Source: Cylicocyclus nassatus (Eukaryota; Nematoda; Chromadorea; Rhabditida; Strongylidae). Taken from it: 64,000 nucleotides of DNA. Position numbers and translations under genes: made by a program. Of the stretch, positions 1-12,764 are shown one piece after another; position 1 is the first letter of the stretch, and each line of letters begins with the position of its first letter. The notes under the pieces were generated by a model, which made no database searches, was not told where the DNA came from, and saw only the letters and a program-made list of their open reading frames with translations. The stretch covers positions 29,012,441-29,076,440 of the forward strand of contig CATQJL010000316.1 in NCBI GenBank assembly GCA_958299035.1. Direction: 5' to 3'.

Positions 1-2577
1 TCCATACATGTATGGACATGTCCATACATCAGCGTCGCGTGGCCATATCTCTCTTCATAGTGGACGAATTCTGAATCCAAAGCCACCATTCGATTCAGCT
101 CGGCGCGGAGAATCTTCTGATATGTTGGAAGTAGGGGTACGATATCTTCGATATTCCGTTTCCAGTTTTTTAATTTGTTCTGCGGAGGTCCCTTCGCGAA
201 TATGTGGAACAATGCCTACCCAACATAGAAGACTTTACTGAGTACTATTCGATAATACTGTTCTTGTAGATTATTGTGCGCTAAAAATAGGCATCTTCTT
301 TCCGAAGGAGATAGAAGCGTTAGTGAATTTTGGAAAAATCACGCGTTTCTAAATTCTACTCGCCATAACTTCCTTCGGAGTAAGTATATTTTGAATCCGA
401 AAGCAGCGCCTTGCTCAGCTCATCAAGGCGAATCTTCCCATATACAGCATGTCCTTGGTATTTCGATTTCAGTATTCTTGAATCTTTCTGAGGATGCCTT
501 TTCGCGAAGGTGTAAAGCAGCGAGCATTGTCCCGAGTACATTCCAGCAAGGATCTTTCGATAGCACTTTTTCTGTAGATTATGATGTGCTGAATAGCAGC
601 CGCAGGTTTTTTTTTTCAAAGGAAATAGAACGGCTGGTGAATTGTGGAAAAATCCTGTCGTCTTAAATACTACTCGCCATAGCCGCAAGATACGAAGCTA
701 TCTTGCTAAGCAGATGTGAGTTTCGAAATCAGCAGGTCGGATAACCTCTGTGAACAAGTTTTCCGATACGTTCGGGTTATTCCATTTTTTCTCGTTTTAC
801 GCTCCAGAAGCTCTCCGATGGATTTTGGTCAAAATGTTGATGCTCTTGAATTGTAAGGAAACTTCGCTTATAGAGGTTTTCGAATATGCTCTTTACGAAA
901 ATCGTGGTCTTTGAGGATTACAGGGCCTTTTTGGAGAAATACGGTGAGGTGACTGTAGCTTCGTCACGAAAGTGCGTAACTTTGGCCGCACTTCTCGCGT
1001 ATCTGTCAGAGACCTTGCCTGCTTGCTCTTTTACTAGGAACTGTGCTATCGAATGTTGCATTAGCCAGGCTCCAGTCTGTGAAATTCGCCGAGTTACGAG
1101 CCTACGAAAACACGTCCTCATGAATTTTGCCCAAAATGTAAAGATCGCATATCTCGTAGAAATTCCTTCGTGAGCGCTTGTATAACGCGCTGATCAAATC
1201 CTTCCACATTTCCAATGGATCTTATTGTGTTGGATTTGGTGCTTTGAGCTCTAGCCACGAAATAGCTTTGATATTCAATTGAGCAGCTGAAGCAGACGCA
1301 AGCACCATATTCAGTACAGTGGGAATCGTTCGACGAGGCGAACATAATATCTGCAACGAGCGTCATACAAGCGCTCACGGAGGAATTTCGACGAGATATG
1401 CGATCTTTACATTTGGGGCAAAATTCATGAGGACGTGTTTTCGTAGGCTCGTAACTCGGCGAATTTCACAGACTGGAGCCTGGCTAATGCAACATTCGAT
1501 AGCACAGTTCCTAGTAACTTTGACTGAGAAAAGCAAGCAGGCAAGGTCTCTGACAGATACGCGAGATATGATAGATAGATATATAGATACAGATATGCGG
1601 CCAAAGTTACGCACTTTTGTGACGAAGCTACAGTCACCTTACCGTATCTCTCCAAAAAGATCCTGTAATCCTCAAAGACCACGATTTTCGTAAAGAGCAT
1701 ATTCGAAAACCTCTATCAGCGAAGTTTCCTTACAATTCAAGAGCATCAACATTTTGACCAAAATCCATCGGAGAGCTTCTGGAGCGTAAAACGAGAAAAA
1801 ATGGAATAACCCGAACGTATCGGAAAACTTGCTCACAGAGGTTATCCGACCTGCTGATTTCGAAACTCACATCTGCTTAGCAAGATAGCTTCGTATCTTG
1901 CGGCTATGGCGAGTAGTATTTAAGACGACAGGATTTTTCCACAATTTACCAGCCGTTCTATTTCCTTTGAAAAAAAACCTGCGGCTGCTATTCAGCACAT
2001 CATAATCTACAGAAAAAGTGCTATCGAAAGATCCTTGCTGGAATGTACTCGGGACAATGCTCGCTGCTTTACACCTTCGCGAAAAGACATCCTCAGAAAG
2101 ATTCAGGAATACTGAAATCGAAATACCAAGGACATGCTGTATATGGGAAGATTCGCCTTGATGAGCTGAGCAAGGCGCTGCTTTCGGATTCAAAATATAC
2201 TTACTCCGAAGGAAGTTATGGCGAGTAGAATTTAGAAACGCGTGATTTTTCCAAAATTCACTAACGCTTCTATCTCCTTCGGAAAGAAGATGCCTATTTT
2301 TAGCGCACAATAATCTACAAGAACAGTATTATCGATTAGTACTCAGTAAAGTCTTCTATGTTGGGTAGGCATTGTTCCACATATTCGCGAAGGGACCTCC
2401 GCAGAACAAATTAAAAAAACTGGAAACGGAATATCGAAGACATCGTACCCCCACTTCCAACATATCAGAGGATTCTCCGCGCCGAGCTGAATGGAATGGT
2501 GGCTTTGGATTCAGAATTCGTCCACTCTGAAGAGAGATATGGCCACGCGACGCTGATGTATGGACATGTCCATACAT
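1..2577. repeat. Long inverted-repeat (foldback) element, arms about 1.18 kb
   Basis: Bases from about 8 to 1188 are the reverse complement of about 1364 to 2577, with a spacer of about 175 bp. The outer tip is a 22-bp perfect palindrome beginning ATGTATGGACA. The arms differ by scattered substitutions and small indels, so they are related by descent and are not a simple assembly mirror. The right arm has an extra GATA/ATAG-rich microsatellite at about 1568-1598. Open frames in the arms mirror each other and resemble no known protein. The left end may extend beyond the window. No transposase is seen. Confidence 0.9.
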
Positions 2578-3849
2578 TCGCGTCTATTTTGCAAAAAATG
2601 TGAGCGGTATTGTATATGAATCGATAACAGGCAAAAATTTTGAAATGAGAAGAATATCCGTGCAAGAGCTCCTCATTTTCGTTTGTTCGAAAATTTGTGC
2701 AGAGAAAAGTGAAAGTATCGCAAGAGATATTTTGCGAACAAAGCACCGCTATCGTAATGCAGTCTTTGATTGCTTGCATTTTGCCAGAATTTAAAAATCA
2801 GAATTTGCCGTATGAGACATCTTTATGTCTACGAGGCATTATTGTAGTACCAATAAATCATTAGTACTTCAAATTACAGCTAATTCTTTTCGCTGGAACG
2901 CTGTAACTAACCGATCACATTCTTCACACTTTGATCAATAAGATGAGAAATCAGCTGATATGCTGCAAAGCTTCAAGCCATTGTTGATATTCAACAATTT
3001 TTATATTATGTTACCGTAGGCAAAATAGTCAATAAAACTTGCTTTGGTTGACGTTTGATGCATTTTACGATTTCGGTAGGTGTAGCGCTTGGTGGCCTAA
3101 AAGCAGTACAACATTCAGTTTGAACAGTCTATGCGCAACAAATGTCTAACCTTTGTGTCCTTTTCTTTCTGTACACTTCAAGAGATTCTTCTTCTTGCCA
3201 TGCACTCTCGGGTATCGCCTTGTCGCAAGGGGATACTGAAGTACACTTCTTATGTTTTTCTTTCAAATTGAAAGGGGGAGAGGGGAGGAAGAATAACATT
3301 ATGCTTGTAGATTTTGACATTAGTGGATTCCGACTTCATTGTTTGTTTTTTTAGAAACTTAGTACGCGTGTGTCATCGATTAATCAACAGGAAAATTTGG
3401 CATTTTTGTTTCCAATCTTCTACAGAAACCGTTTACAAAGAGAACATGTAGATTTCAGACTAATCTTACCTTTGGAGGTGAACGTGGAAAAGGTAGCTTG
3501 CTGGCTGTCCATCTTTTCTTTGAGTTTAGTTTTAAGAAGTTTGAGGAACGAAGCGCCGAGTAGCTGCAGCAAGTTCGCGGCCGATGTTTTAGAGCACACG
3601 CAGGCGATTCATTGCTTTCCGATGAAAGATGATTCGTAGATGGCAGTGAATCACAATCCTTGCGGAAATTTTCCACACATAGTCGTGTGGCGTAACAAAA
3701 GCTGGAATACGAAAACAAAATACTACATTCGAAGTGTGATGCTGAATGCATTTCCTGCAAATTCTAAAACAAATTCTAAAGTTAAAAAACATCAAAGCTG
3801 ACTACCACTTTGCTGTCAAATGAAGGATACTGACAGTGAGTCGTATTGG
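2578..3849. other. Stretch without recognisable gene
   Basis: No recognisable coding region, RNA gene or clear inverted repeat was found. A weak minus-strand possibility exists near 3480-3530: a short open frame starting with ATG and running into a GTAAGA donor-like site. It is too short to call an exon. Confidence 0.4.
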
Positions 3850-4420
3850 CGTCTAGCAAGATGGTACATCATATGGTCCTTTCGGGCGGCTGATACAAGA
3901 TGTACATCATTATGGTCCTCTCGGGACGCTGATACAAGATGTACATCATTATGGTCCTTTCGGGACGCTGATAACGTTTTCCAAATCTGCGAAACGTTTC
4001 TGTGAAAGAAGTTGCGGACCGCAGGTTTTAACATTCTGTTTATACAGGCGAATACGAGTGAAGCATTAGTACTACGACAGAAACGTTTTTCAAAACGCAG
4101 ACATAAGTAAAACTATCAACGTTTCTTATTTAAGATTGCTTCTAGAAAGTAGCAGAAAACGCAAAAGCGACGGTCATCCACGGGAGTTGGATCTACATAG
4201 TACTTTTTAGCTGAAAGCCAACTGCTCTAACTGCACTTTCATCGTTTTTATCATTGATGCACCTTTGCTCGTATTCGATTTGGTCGTAGACAGAGCAATA
4301 CATATGGATATAGAGGTTCGTAATTTCTTTCACATTGCCATTTCGCGGATTTGGAAAACATATATCTTATCAGTGTCCCGAGAAGATTACAATGATGTAC
4401 ATTTTCTCGCTAAACGCCAT
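3850..4420. repeat. Inverted repeat with an internal 39-bp tandem repeat
   Basis: The segment around 3960-4017 is matched in inverted orientation by about 4316-4422; both carry the tract with CGGATTTGGAAAAC or its complement. The left arm contains about three copies of a 39-bp unit, each with GATACAAGATGTACATCAT, at about 3892, 3931 and 3970 (the last diverging). Only one unit is represented in the right arm, so the tandem expansion is arm-specific. Confidence 0.65.
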
Positions 4421-4602
4421 TGCAAGTCGATATTTTTCCCTGGTGGGTGATTACATGGCTAAGCGTAACTTCCTGACCTGATCACTACAACCTTCACTCA
4501 TTTGTTCTATGCGTTTCCTAACACAGTGCTATTGTATCAAATAAAGCATCGTTTGCAGTAGCGCATCCGAACGACGATTAGTTCTGCGCCCTAATGTTCT
4601 GC

Positions 4603-4980
4603 CTTCGTTATCTGCCGAGCGCCTCTAGACGTCTAGTTATGAGCGTTTTTTGAGTTGAGAAATTAAATGCATAATTACAATATTCGTCAGAATTGCTCAA
4701 ACGGTCCAATGTTGATTATCAAAGCTCTTTATTTGAACGATACCTTTTATCCAAAGCACTCATACTTAACACTGCTCTATTTGTGCGCTGAGAAGACCGT
4801 AAAATTTTATTTTACTTAAATTATGCGTTCATTTTTTGCACCAAGAAAATATCCATAACTGAACGTCTAGAGGCGCTCGGCAGATAACGAAGACCGATTT
4901 GGAATCAGCGTTTAATGCTCTTCATAGTCGTATCATTTTCATGTGAAAAGGCCACTTCGACCGAAAACACCTCCCTTGTC
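4603..4980. repeat. Inverted repeat, probable degenerate CAAGGGA-type MITE
   Basis: CTTCGTTATCTGCC at 4603 is mirrored by GGCAGATAACGAAG ending at 4892, with about 35 bp of well-paired sequence. The right side extends to CCCTTG followed by TCA near 4980, which resembles the end of the CAAGGGA elements at 30599, 39942 and 47039. The matching left tip is not found, so the element appears truncated or eroded. The core closely resembles that at 47130-47410. Confidence 0.55.
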
Positions 4981-5009
4981 AGTAAGAAAACCTGTGCGTA
5001 TCATTCATA

Positions 5010-5290
5010 TCTTATATATAAAGCTGAATATCTGTTTGTGTGTACGTGTATCTGTCCGTACTATGTTTCTAAAGAAATTTTTACTTTTGCAGCGATCCGG
5101 AACAAACTTGGCACATATACACCTCGTAGCGTTCGAGTGTCATAAACTATCTTCGTTGTCGATCGATCGTTTTTATCGATTTTTTGCAATGTTTTTGAAC
5201 TACGGGGCTGGGAGTTGTCACATGGAGGGTGAGTATGCTGATTGTGAAAGTAGCTTCAACAGGACCTGACAGAGCCGTTTTGCCAGCTAG
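5010..5290 (+). mobile_element. Short non-autonomous Helitron-like element
   Basis: It begins TCTTATATATAAAGCTGAAT and ends in a GC-rich stem-like segment followed by CCAGCTAG and then T, the Helitron pattern of 5' TC and 3' CTAG with A/T flanks. The internal block with GATCCGGAACAAACTTGGCA and the ATCGATCG tracts are shared with the elements at 12765 and 35097. At 281 bp it has no Rep/helicase coding capacity and must rely on enzymes supplied elsewhere. Confidence 0.7.
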
Positions 5291-8200
5291 TAGTAAATTT
5301 TATAGAAGCTACTAGAGCACCATAAAGTATCAGATTCACATTGCGAATTCTGCATCTACAAAAAAAAACTCCAAAATCTCAAACTGAATCACCATAGAAT
5401 GGAAGGAAAGCATTTGATAGAATAGTCACAAAGTTGAAAAGATGTTCACCAAGAGGAATGTTCTGCTTTGCCATCGATGCGCATTGGCTAAAGAATTCTG
5501 TTGATCTTAGACAGGACTGAGCAAGTTGACATAGAGGCAAGATTGATTTCGATTTCTTGGAAAAAGCAAAAGGGGCATCGTCTTTGCGGGATATAAAGCA
5601 AAGATCCGATCTATTCCCAAACGTTCTCACCACGGCAATCAGAGAGGATCATCAATTATTACGTGATCTAAAGTGATCATGCATAGTGCTGGAATTTATT
5701 GTGGCTCAAACATACACATGAATTCTTAACAACAAACACACCTGCATAAGGAACGTCCAGCTGTGGCTGAAGACTTTATGAAAACGTATGTGAACGAAAC
5801 CCATCATGGAACCTTTCCAGCAGAGTGTTAACTGCACCGACTCTTGCTCGTACAATTTACAGCTTTTTGTACATGACTCTGATATGCATATTGAAAGCTA
5901 CAACAAATACCACAATTGCGTACTCCTTCCTCGCTGTTTTTCAAAGCCTCAGAAAGTTTCAGCAGTAACGCAGTTTTACTGGATTGCGAAGCCGCAGGCT
6001 CCATATCTCTCAGTCTTCATCATCGATTTCTCATTGTAAAACATGGTGAACCCGGAAGAGGACTTCTTTCTTCCCAAGCGCCGGGCTTTGGCTTCAAAAA
6101 TCCACACCATTCATAAATAGCACCAGTCGAATGCCAGTAGAAACACTTTAGCGACTCAAACAAGGAAGTGCTCTCATCCCTAGCGAGACGTTTAGAATCA
6201 AATTCATTTTTGTCATAATGTGCAATGGTTATTTAACTGGCAGCAAAGCGATCGCCTAACTACAAGCATTTGTGCTTGGCTCAATGCCGTAGCGTAGCGT
6301 TAGTAATGTATCATAACCTGAAGACTGACAGCTTGCCTCATATTTCACAAAGTGGGGCAAAACTCAAAAACCAAGGATAAGCTGCTATCAGCCTGACTTT
6401 CGTCAAAATTCTGGCGTCAGTCTAAAGTTCGAATTGAAAATTTCTATCGTTTGTCCCTGAGACATGTTCTACAGTCTGTTTCAAACCAGAGTCCAGAGTA
6501 CATTTCTCATGGACCGCATTGCTGGAGGCTTTGCGTGGCGCTGGCATTTCACTAACAAAAACTGAGGAGAATGAAGAGAACGCAGACATGAGTTCTCAAC
6601 ACGATACGATGTACTGTAGCTGCAAAACGGGGCGAACATTGCGAGGTAGACGCTCGTGATTAAATCGCGCCGGAAGTGTCGCCAGAACGTTACGCCGCGC
6701 ATACGCCTAGGTCACAATTCCTATCACAGGGGGCGGCTGCGAAAAGGTATGAGACGGGCATGAGCTACATTCCAAGCGCGCCGTCACGATAAGAGGGGGG
6801 GGGGGGTTCATTACGGGTCCAGTTGGTAGATTGTATTTGCACTTTGTTCATTCTTTTTTCGAACTTTATAACTTTTACAAAATTATCAATAACAGCGCTA
6901 TACTGCTCCGAGCGCTTAGCGCTCCCCTAAGCAAATCAGCGCAAAATGTCTCATCTATTCGGTCTATGATAGTAGTCACTCTAAAAGAGGCGAGGTGATC
7001 CAGAAAAAAGGCTTCGTGAAATTTCTGCGAGATCAAACGAGAATTTTGTTCCAAAACCCCCCTGATCCCAGCTTGTGCTCAAAGTAGCAACCATGTGAAG
7101 GTAGAGACTTGAATGCTTTGAAGGTAAGTCAATGGGGGTGTGGCACAACGCCTGAAAAAGTGTGGCGTCACAGCTTTCCTGAGGTTGTACCACACTCCAT
7201 TAACTTACCTCCAAAAATTTTTTTTGGCGAACATTGGATGTATAGTTTGATAGCCTGAATCTCGTTTTCATGGGAGTCATTTGGGCCTAATTCGTCTTCT
7301 TCGCTCTAAGCAAGCCGGTGAAAGCGCAGTTATTGAAAGCGAAAAATAGGACAAAGAGATTTTGGCCTACTTTTGATTCCGTAGTTTGACGGTAATTCAA
7401 AGCAGGATTCATGGCGTGAGTAAACAGGAAGTAGTGCTTTGTAATATGTACAAAATGAGTAAGTAATTCACTTTTGACGGACGGTTAATCATGCTTGAAA
7501 ATGACCATTTCACTTGGGTGACTTAATATCGGGAACCATCAGATTTTGCTAAAACTTGGCCCATGGGGGTTATCTGACTAATTACGAATATGTTGCTAAT
7601 TATGCATGCAACTTCTGTTCATGTCATGTTTACGGAAAACTAACGATAATACTGGTATTGACAGGGGAGGGGGAGTACTGAGACAGAAGTTAGAGGGGGT
7701 CTTCTTCGGCAATTGTATGCCACATCTCTTGCTCGACTCGACCCTGCATATGACATGGTCAGCACGACGAGATGTCGGCAGGTTGCAGTCCTCAGTAAGC
7801 GATCATTTTCCATGCTTTTCTGACACGAGGGCGAGGCGGGCAGCTTGAGGGCGAGATCGTGGCAGGAACCTTAACAAAATAGCTCAGAAGGTTGCCGACA
7901 GGTTAAAATTTTAAATTCAAAGTTTGAAGTTGTCAGATTTTTTGGATTTTTTCGACCTCCGTCTGGTATCTAACTCCGAGCTGGGCGATCAGACCTGGAG
8001 TGCCAGACTGATTGCTTTGGGGAACCTAGAGAGAGCGAGGCGGTTTTCATCAGGCCAAGATCTCGGCGGGTTGAGGGAAGACCTGCCGGCAAGTAGGGTA
8101 GAGTACTACCACCCCATTTGTCGTCCTTATCATAGAGAGTCTGTTCAACAACACCATAGAAACGATTTACGTGAACAGGCTCAGACTGTATTTTAGCCGG

Positions 8201-8520
8201 CCGCAAGAGCGGAAGATCTCTGCACAATTACCACAAACTATTCATAATCAGCAAAGACAGTTCTTGCGACCAACACGAGACGTTCAAAGCGTTTGAGACA
8301 AAGAATGGAATGATTTTTGCTAGAGTACTTAAATATTGCAATATTATTCGTTTTATTTACGCAGCAGCTATTGACACTAGTGCGATAGGGGAAGCAGGGT
8401 CCCTTCAGATGAAGGAGGTTCTGGCTAAATCCGACATAAAAAGTGAAGGGGTTAACTGAGCTTCAAAAGATGAATGTTGACGCAAGTGTACATGCCTTAC
8501 GGGAGCGGGAGTGAAATGTA
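5291..8520. other. 3.2 kb without recognisable gene or element
   Basis: Open frames are short (no more than 90 codons) and resemble nothing I recognise. There is a G homopolymer near 6796. A GC-richer segment at 7640-8220 has overlapping opposite-strand frames of about 85-90 codons, with no domain visible. No tRNA, rRNA or clear inverted repeat was found. Confidence 0.4.
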
Positions 8521-9539
8521 TTAGATTGTAACAAAATTAATGCAGGTTTTGAATTCCAACCGCAATAAGTCATACACTTCTCATTTTCTAAATAGGTTGC
8601 AAAACACCATTCGATAGAGCAAAGCAACTTCTACGAGATGGCAATCTTGCTTTAGCAACAACTCTGATCCACCACGAGTTTCGAGCCAAAAACTAAAAAG
8701 ATTCAACTGTCCGAAAAATTGAGAAAAATCGTAACTCAGTTCCTAAAAAACCTACAAAAATTCTAACTTGCTCACGTAAACACTATTCACATAAGACATC
8801 TATATACGCCTTTGCCGTATTTTTTTCTCCGTTGGAAATCAAGTGAACGGAAATTTTCGTGCGTTTGCCAGAGTGATGCTGTGCCCTTTCCACATAAGTA
8901 GTTGTATACTACAGACCTATAAAAGTACTAACGCAAATTTTCAGCTCTCTACAAGCTTTAGTTCTCGAGAAATTCAAATTTTAGCTTGGGCCATCTGACT
9001 AGGGAAAACTATATTCGATATAACTCGAGAACTCGAGTTATATCGAATATAGTTTTCCCTAGTCAGATGGCCCAAGCTAAAATTTGAATTTCTCGAGAAC
9101 TAAAGCTTGTAGAGAGCTGAAAATTTGCGTTAGTACTTTTATAGGTCTGTAGTATACAACTACTTATGTGGAAAGGGCACAGCATCACTCTGGCAAACGC
9201 ACGAAAATTTCCGTTCACTTGATTTCCAACGGAGAAAAAAATACGGCAAAGGCGTATATAGATGTCTTATGTGAATAGTGTTTACGTGAGCAAGTTAGAA
9301 TTTTTGTAGGTTTTTTAGGAACTGAGTTACGATTTTTCTCAATTTTTCAGACAGTTGAATCATTTTCGTTTTTGGCTCGAAACTCGTGGTGGATCAGAGT
9401 TGTTGCTAAAGCAAGATTGCCATCTCGTAGAAGTTGCTTTGCTCTATCGAATGGTGTTTTGCAACCTACTTAGAAATGAGAAGTATATGACTTATTGCGG
9501 TTGGAATTCAAAACCTGCATTAATTCTGTTACAACCTAA
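8521..9539. mobile_element. 1.02-kb near-perfect palindromic MITE with mariner-like tips
   Basis: The left end TTAGATTGTAACA is mirrored by TGTTACAACCTAA at the right end. The two halves are almost perfect reverse complements meeting at 9030/9031 with a 2-nt AA loop between CTCGAG blocks. Only scattered mismatches separate the arms. TTAG(G/A)TTG tips fit mariner-type inverted repeats. A TA lies on the left flank, but the right flank is TC, so a clean TA duplication is not preserved. There is no transposase. Confidence 0.85.
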
Positions 9540-9543
9540 TCCT

Positions 9544-10830
9544 TCTATATATATAAAACCGAATGGTGTACTTGTCTGTACGCTGGTGGATGCTGTCTGT
9601 ACGTCCTCGATGGTGTTTTTCTGGTCGATGGTGTTTTCGTGTTTGTTGTTTTCCAGTATGGAAACTTGTTACTGCTTCTACCAAATTTATCGATTACTTG
9701 CAAATTTTGAATTACGGGGCTGGGAGTTGGCGGAGGGGGGTAAGCGAACATGCTGATTACGAATACAATATTATTTTTTAGAATTATCATTTACTTTTAT
9801 CATTTTTTCGATTTCTTGCAAAATTCGAGCTACAGCGTTGAGGGTTGGCACAGGAGGGTAAGCGAACATGCTGATTACAAATTTGGTAACCATTTTCAAA
9901 AATGCCCATTACTTTTATCATTTTATCAATTTGTTTGCAAATTTTGAACTACGGGGCTGGGAGTTGACACAGGGGGGTAAGCGAACATGCTGATTACGAA
10001 TACAATATTAGTTTTTGAAATTATCAATTACTTTTATCACTTTTATCGATTTTTTGCAAAGTTCCAGCTACGGCGCTGAGAGTTGGCATAGGGGGGTAAG
10101 CAAACATGCTGATTATGAAATGATAACCATTTTCAAAAATGCCCATTACTTTTATGATTTTATCAGTTTGTTTGCAAATTTTGAACTACGGGGTGGGAAT
10201 TGGCAAAGGAGGTAAGCGAACATGCTGATTACGAATACTATATTAGTTTTTAGAATTATCAATTACTTTTATCATTTTATCGATTTTTTTGCAAAGTTCG
10301 AGCTACGGTGCTGAGAGTTGGCACATGGGAGCAAGCAAGCATGCCGATTACGAATATCATTACCAATTCAGAAAATACCCATTACTTCTGTTGGCTTAAT
10401 TGATTTTTTGCAATGTTTGAACCACGGCGCTGGGGATGTTGGTATAGGCAGGTAATTGAGCATGCTGCTCCCGAACACGTTCTTATTTTACAAGTTATCA
10501 ATTACCTTCACTGGCTTTATCGATTTTTTGCAAAGTTTAAGCCACGAAACTGGGATTTGGCACATGGGAAAGAGCGAGCATGCCGATTACGACTGTAATA
10601 AGTGTTCTTGAAAGTATTATTATTTCTGTCGATTTTCTATTCTTTGTAAAATTAGAGCTACACGGCTGGTATTTGGCACAAAGTTGTATGTGAGCACGCT
10701 CACTGCAAAGATAGTAACCGTTTTTGAGATTACCCATTACTTTTATCGATTTCATCTTTTTCGAAGCTGAAGCTACGAGGCTGAGAGGCACTGGTCCGGG
10801 GGTAAGTGAGCATGCTAAGAATTCTATAAT
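9544..10830 (+). repeat. Tandem array of about 120-bp units with a Helitron-like 5' end
   Basis: TCTATATATATAAAACCGAA at 9544 resembles the Helitron 5' end at 5010 and 12789. It is followed by roughly nine degenerate units of about 120 bp, each with an ATCGATTTTTTGCAAA-like tract, ACGGGGCTGGGAGTTGGC, a G-run with GTAAGC, and CATGCTGATTACGAATAC. Alternate units differ, giving a possible higher-order unit of about 250 bp. No CTAG-type 3' end was found, so this may be a decayed or truncated Helitron whose subterminal repeat expanded. Confidence 0.7.
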
Positions 10831-10889
10831 CACACTCGGAATTGACCATGACGGTAAATTTACCTAAAGTTGTTACAGATTCACTTTGG

Positions 10890-12340
10890 CCCGCCTTTAC
10901 CTTTTAAAATCCTACTTCTGCCCCTATAATCAGAAAAGCACAAAGAGCCTGGTCTCGGGGGAAGAAGAGGCTTATAAACTGAAGCGGCAAGAAATTTTCG
11001 CTAAGATTACAAGTCGATATCTAATTATACAGAAATTTCCTTGAAATTTACTTCTGTCCCTTCCACTTTGCAAAAACCATTCTGCCTCTGAAAGCAGAAA
11101 AGTGGTCTCTGGGAATGGACAGACCCATGAGCTTTATCCGATAGGACATTTTCACAGAAACTTTTGGTCCCCAAACTTCGCAAGAACCACAAACTCAAAA
11201 CCACACTTCTGGTTCTAAAAGCAAAAATATGGCTTCAGGCAGCAAGATATTTTCGCCAGAAGTTTCTGGGTGTCAATGATTATACAGAACTTGCTTAAAA
11301 TTTACTTCTGGCCATTCTACTAAAAGCGAAACAGCACAGATAGCTTGGTTTTGAGGAAAAGACAGAACCATGCGCTTCATGCGACAAACATTTTCGCCAA
11401 GGCGTTTGACCCCCTAGACTTCGCAGAAAACCAGTACTTCTGCCCCTAAAAGCAGAACAGCACAGGGAATTTAGTCTCTAGGGAAGGACAACCCATGAGT
11501 TTCATCCGACAGGACATTTTCGCTGAGACGTTTGACTCCCAAACTTCGCAAAAACCACAAAACCCAAACTACACTTCTGGTCCTAAAAGCGGAAAAACCA
11601 CAAAACTCAAAAACCACACTTCTGGCCCTAAAAGCAAAAAAGCGCAAAAAGCTTGGTCTCGAGGGAAGAAAGAGTTATGGCCTCAGGCAGCAAGATATTT
11701 TCGCCAGAAATTTCTGGATGTCGATGTTTTTTATAAAGAAACTTGTTTGAAGTTCGTGGCCATTCTACTCTGCAAAACCCATACTTCTATCCTCAAAAGC
11801 AAAACAGCACAGATAGCTTGGTCTCGAAGGAAAGAGACTCATAAGCTCAGCCAGCAAGATACTTCCGCTGACATTTCTGGGTGTCCGTGTTTATTCTACA
11901 AAAACTTGTTTGAAATTCTCCTGTGGCCATTCTGCTCTGCAAAAATTGACTTCTGCCTCTGGAGGCAGAACAGTGAACTCGAGGGAAAGACAGACCCACG
12001 AGCTTCTTGCGACAGTAAATTATCTTTCTGAAAATTTTGGCCTTCTGAACTTCGCTAAAGCCACACTTTTGCCCCTAGAAGCAAAAAAAAAAACAGGGAG
12101 CTTGGTCTCGATGGAAAAAAAGACTAAGGGCTCAGGCAGCAAGATATTTGCGCTAAAAAATTTTAGGTGTCAATATTTAATTATAAAGAAACTTGCTGGA
12201 AAAGTACGGCCCCTTCTTCTCAACCATACTTTTGCCCCTAAAAGCGGAAGCATAAGGAGCTTGGTTTCGAGGGATGGAAACACCTAGGGTTTTATGCGAC
12301 AGGACAGTTTCGGTAAGATTGCCCTTCAAAAGAAGGCGTT
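10890..12340. repeat. Degenerate tandem array, units about 160 bp, two alternating types
   Basis: CACTTCTG(G/C)CCCTAAAAGC recurs about ten times. It alternates between a type followed by CATGAGTTTCATCCGACAGG and CTTCGCAAAAACC and a type with CAGGCAGCAAGATATTTTCG and CAGAAATTTCTGG. The alternation suggests a dimeric unit of about 320 bp. Long frames across it (up to 178 codons) come from the repeat phase and carry no recognisable domain. Confidence 0.75.
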
Positions 12341-12764
12341 GGGCAATCTTTGGTCTGTTCTAAAAAATGAGTCCGTTTACTGGCAAGACATCATCGAATA
12401 ATATACTGCTTCGTTTTATCTACATATCTGAGTTTTCGGCTGCTGGAAGACATAACTTGACGCTTCCTTAACAGGGCACTTTCCCGGGAAACATGAGTTT
12501 TGGGATGAATCAGCTGTTCTAAACAGGTGCTTGGAGGTAGCTTCCTTGTTTAAGAGCCTTGGTATCTGGGCGAAGGTATCTGCAAGAGGAACAGCAGAGA
12601 TATTTTCCGGATAGTCACTGGTAGTAGTTTCTTTTCCTAAGAGCATAGTGTTTTGTTTCTACTACTCACAACACACGAAAGGTCGCCGGGAAGATGAAAA
12701 TTCTCTTTCTTGGGATTTTCAGTTAATTAATGGCAGATATCAATGTATCTGCCTTCACCCACTC
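12341..12764. other. No gene seen
   Basis: Unique-looking sequence with no recognisable coding potential between two repeat arrays. Confidence 0.4.

Noticed and set aside
9544..10830. CRISPR-like array of regular repeats and spacers
   Set aside because: The whole unit, including the would-be spacers, repeats; this is a eukaryotic tandem array.
11495..12287. Frames of 125-178 codons in the tandem array
   Set aside because: They follow the repeat period and show no domain.
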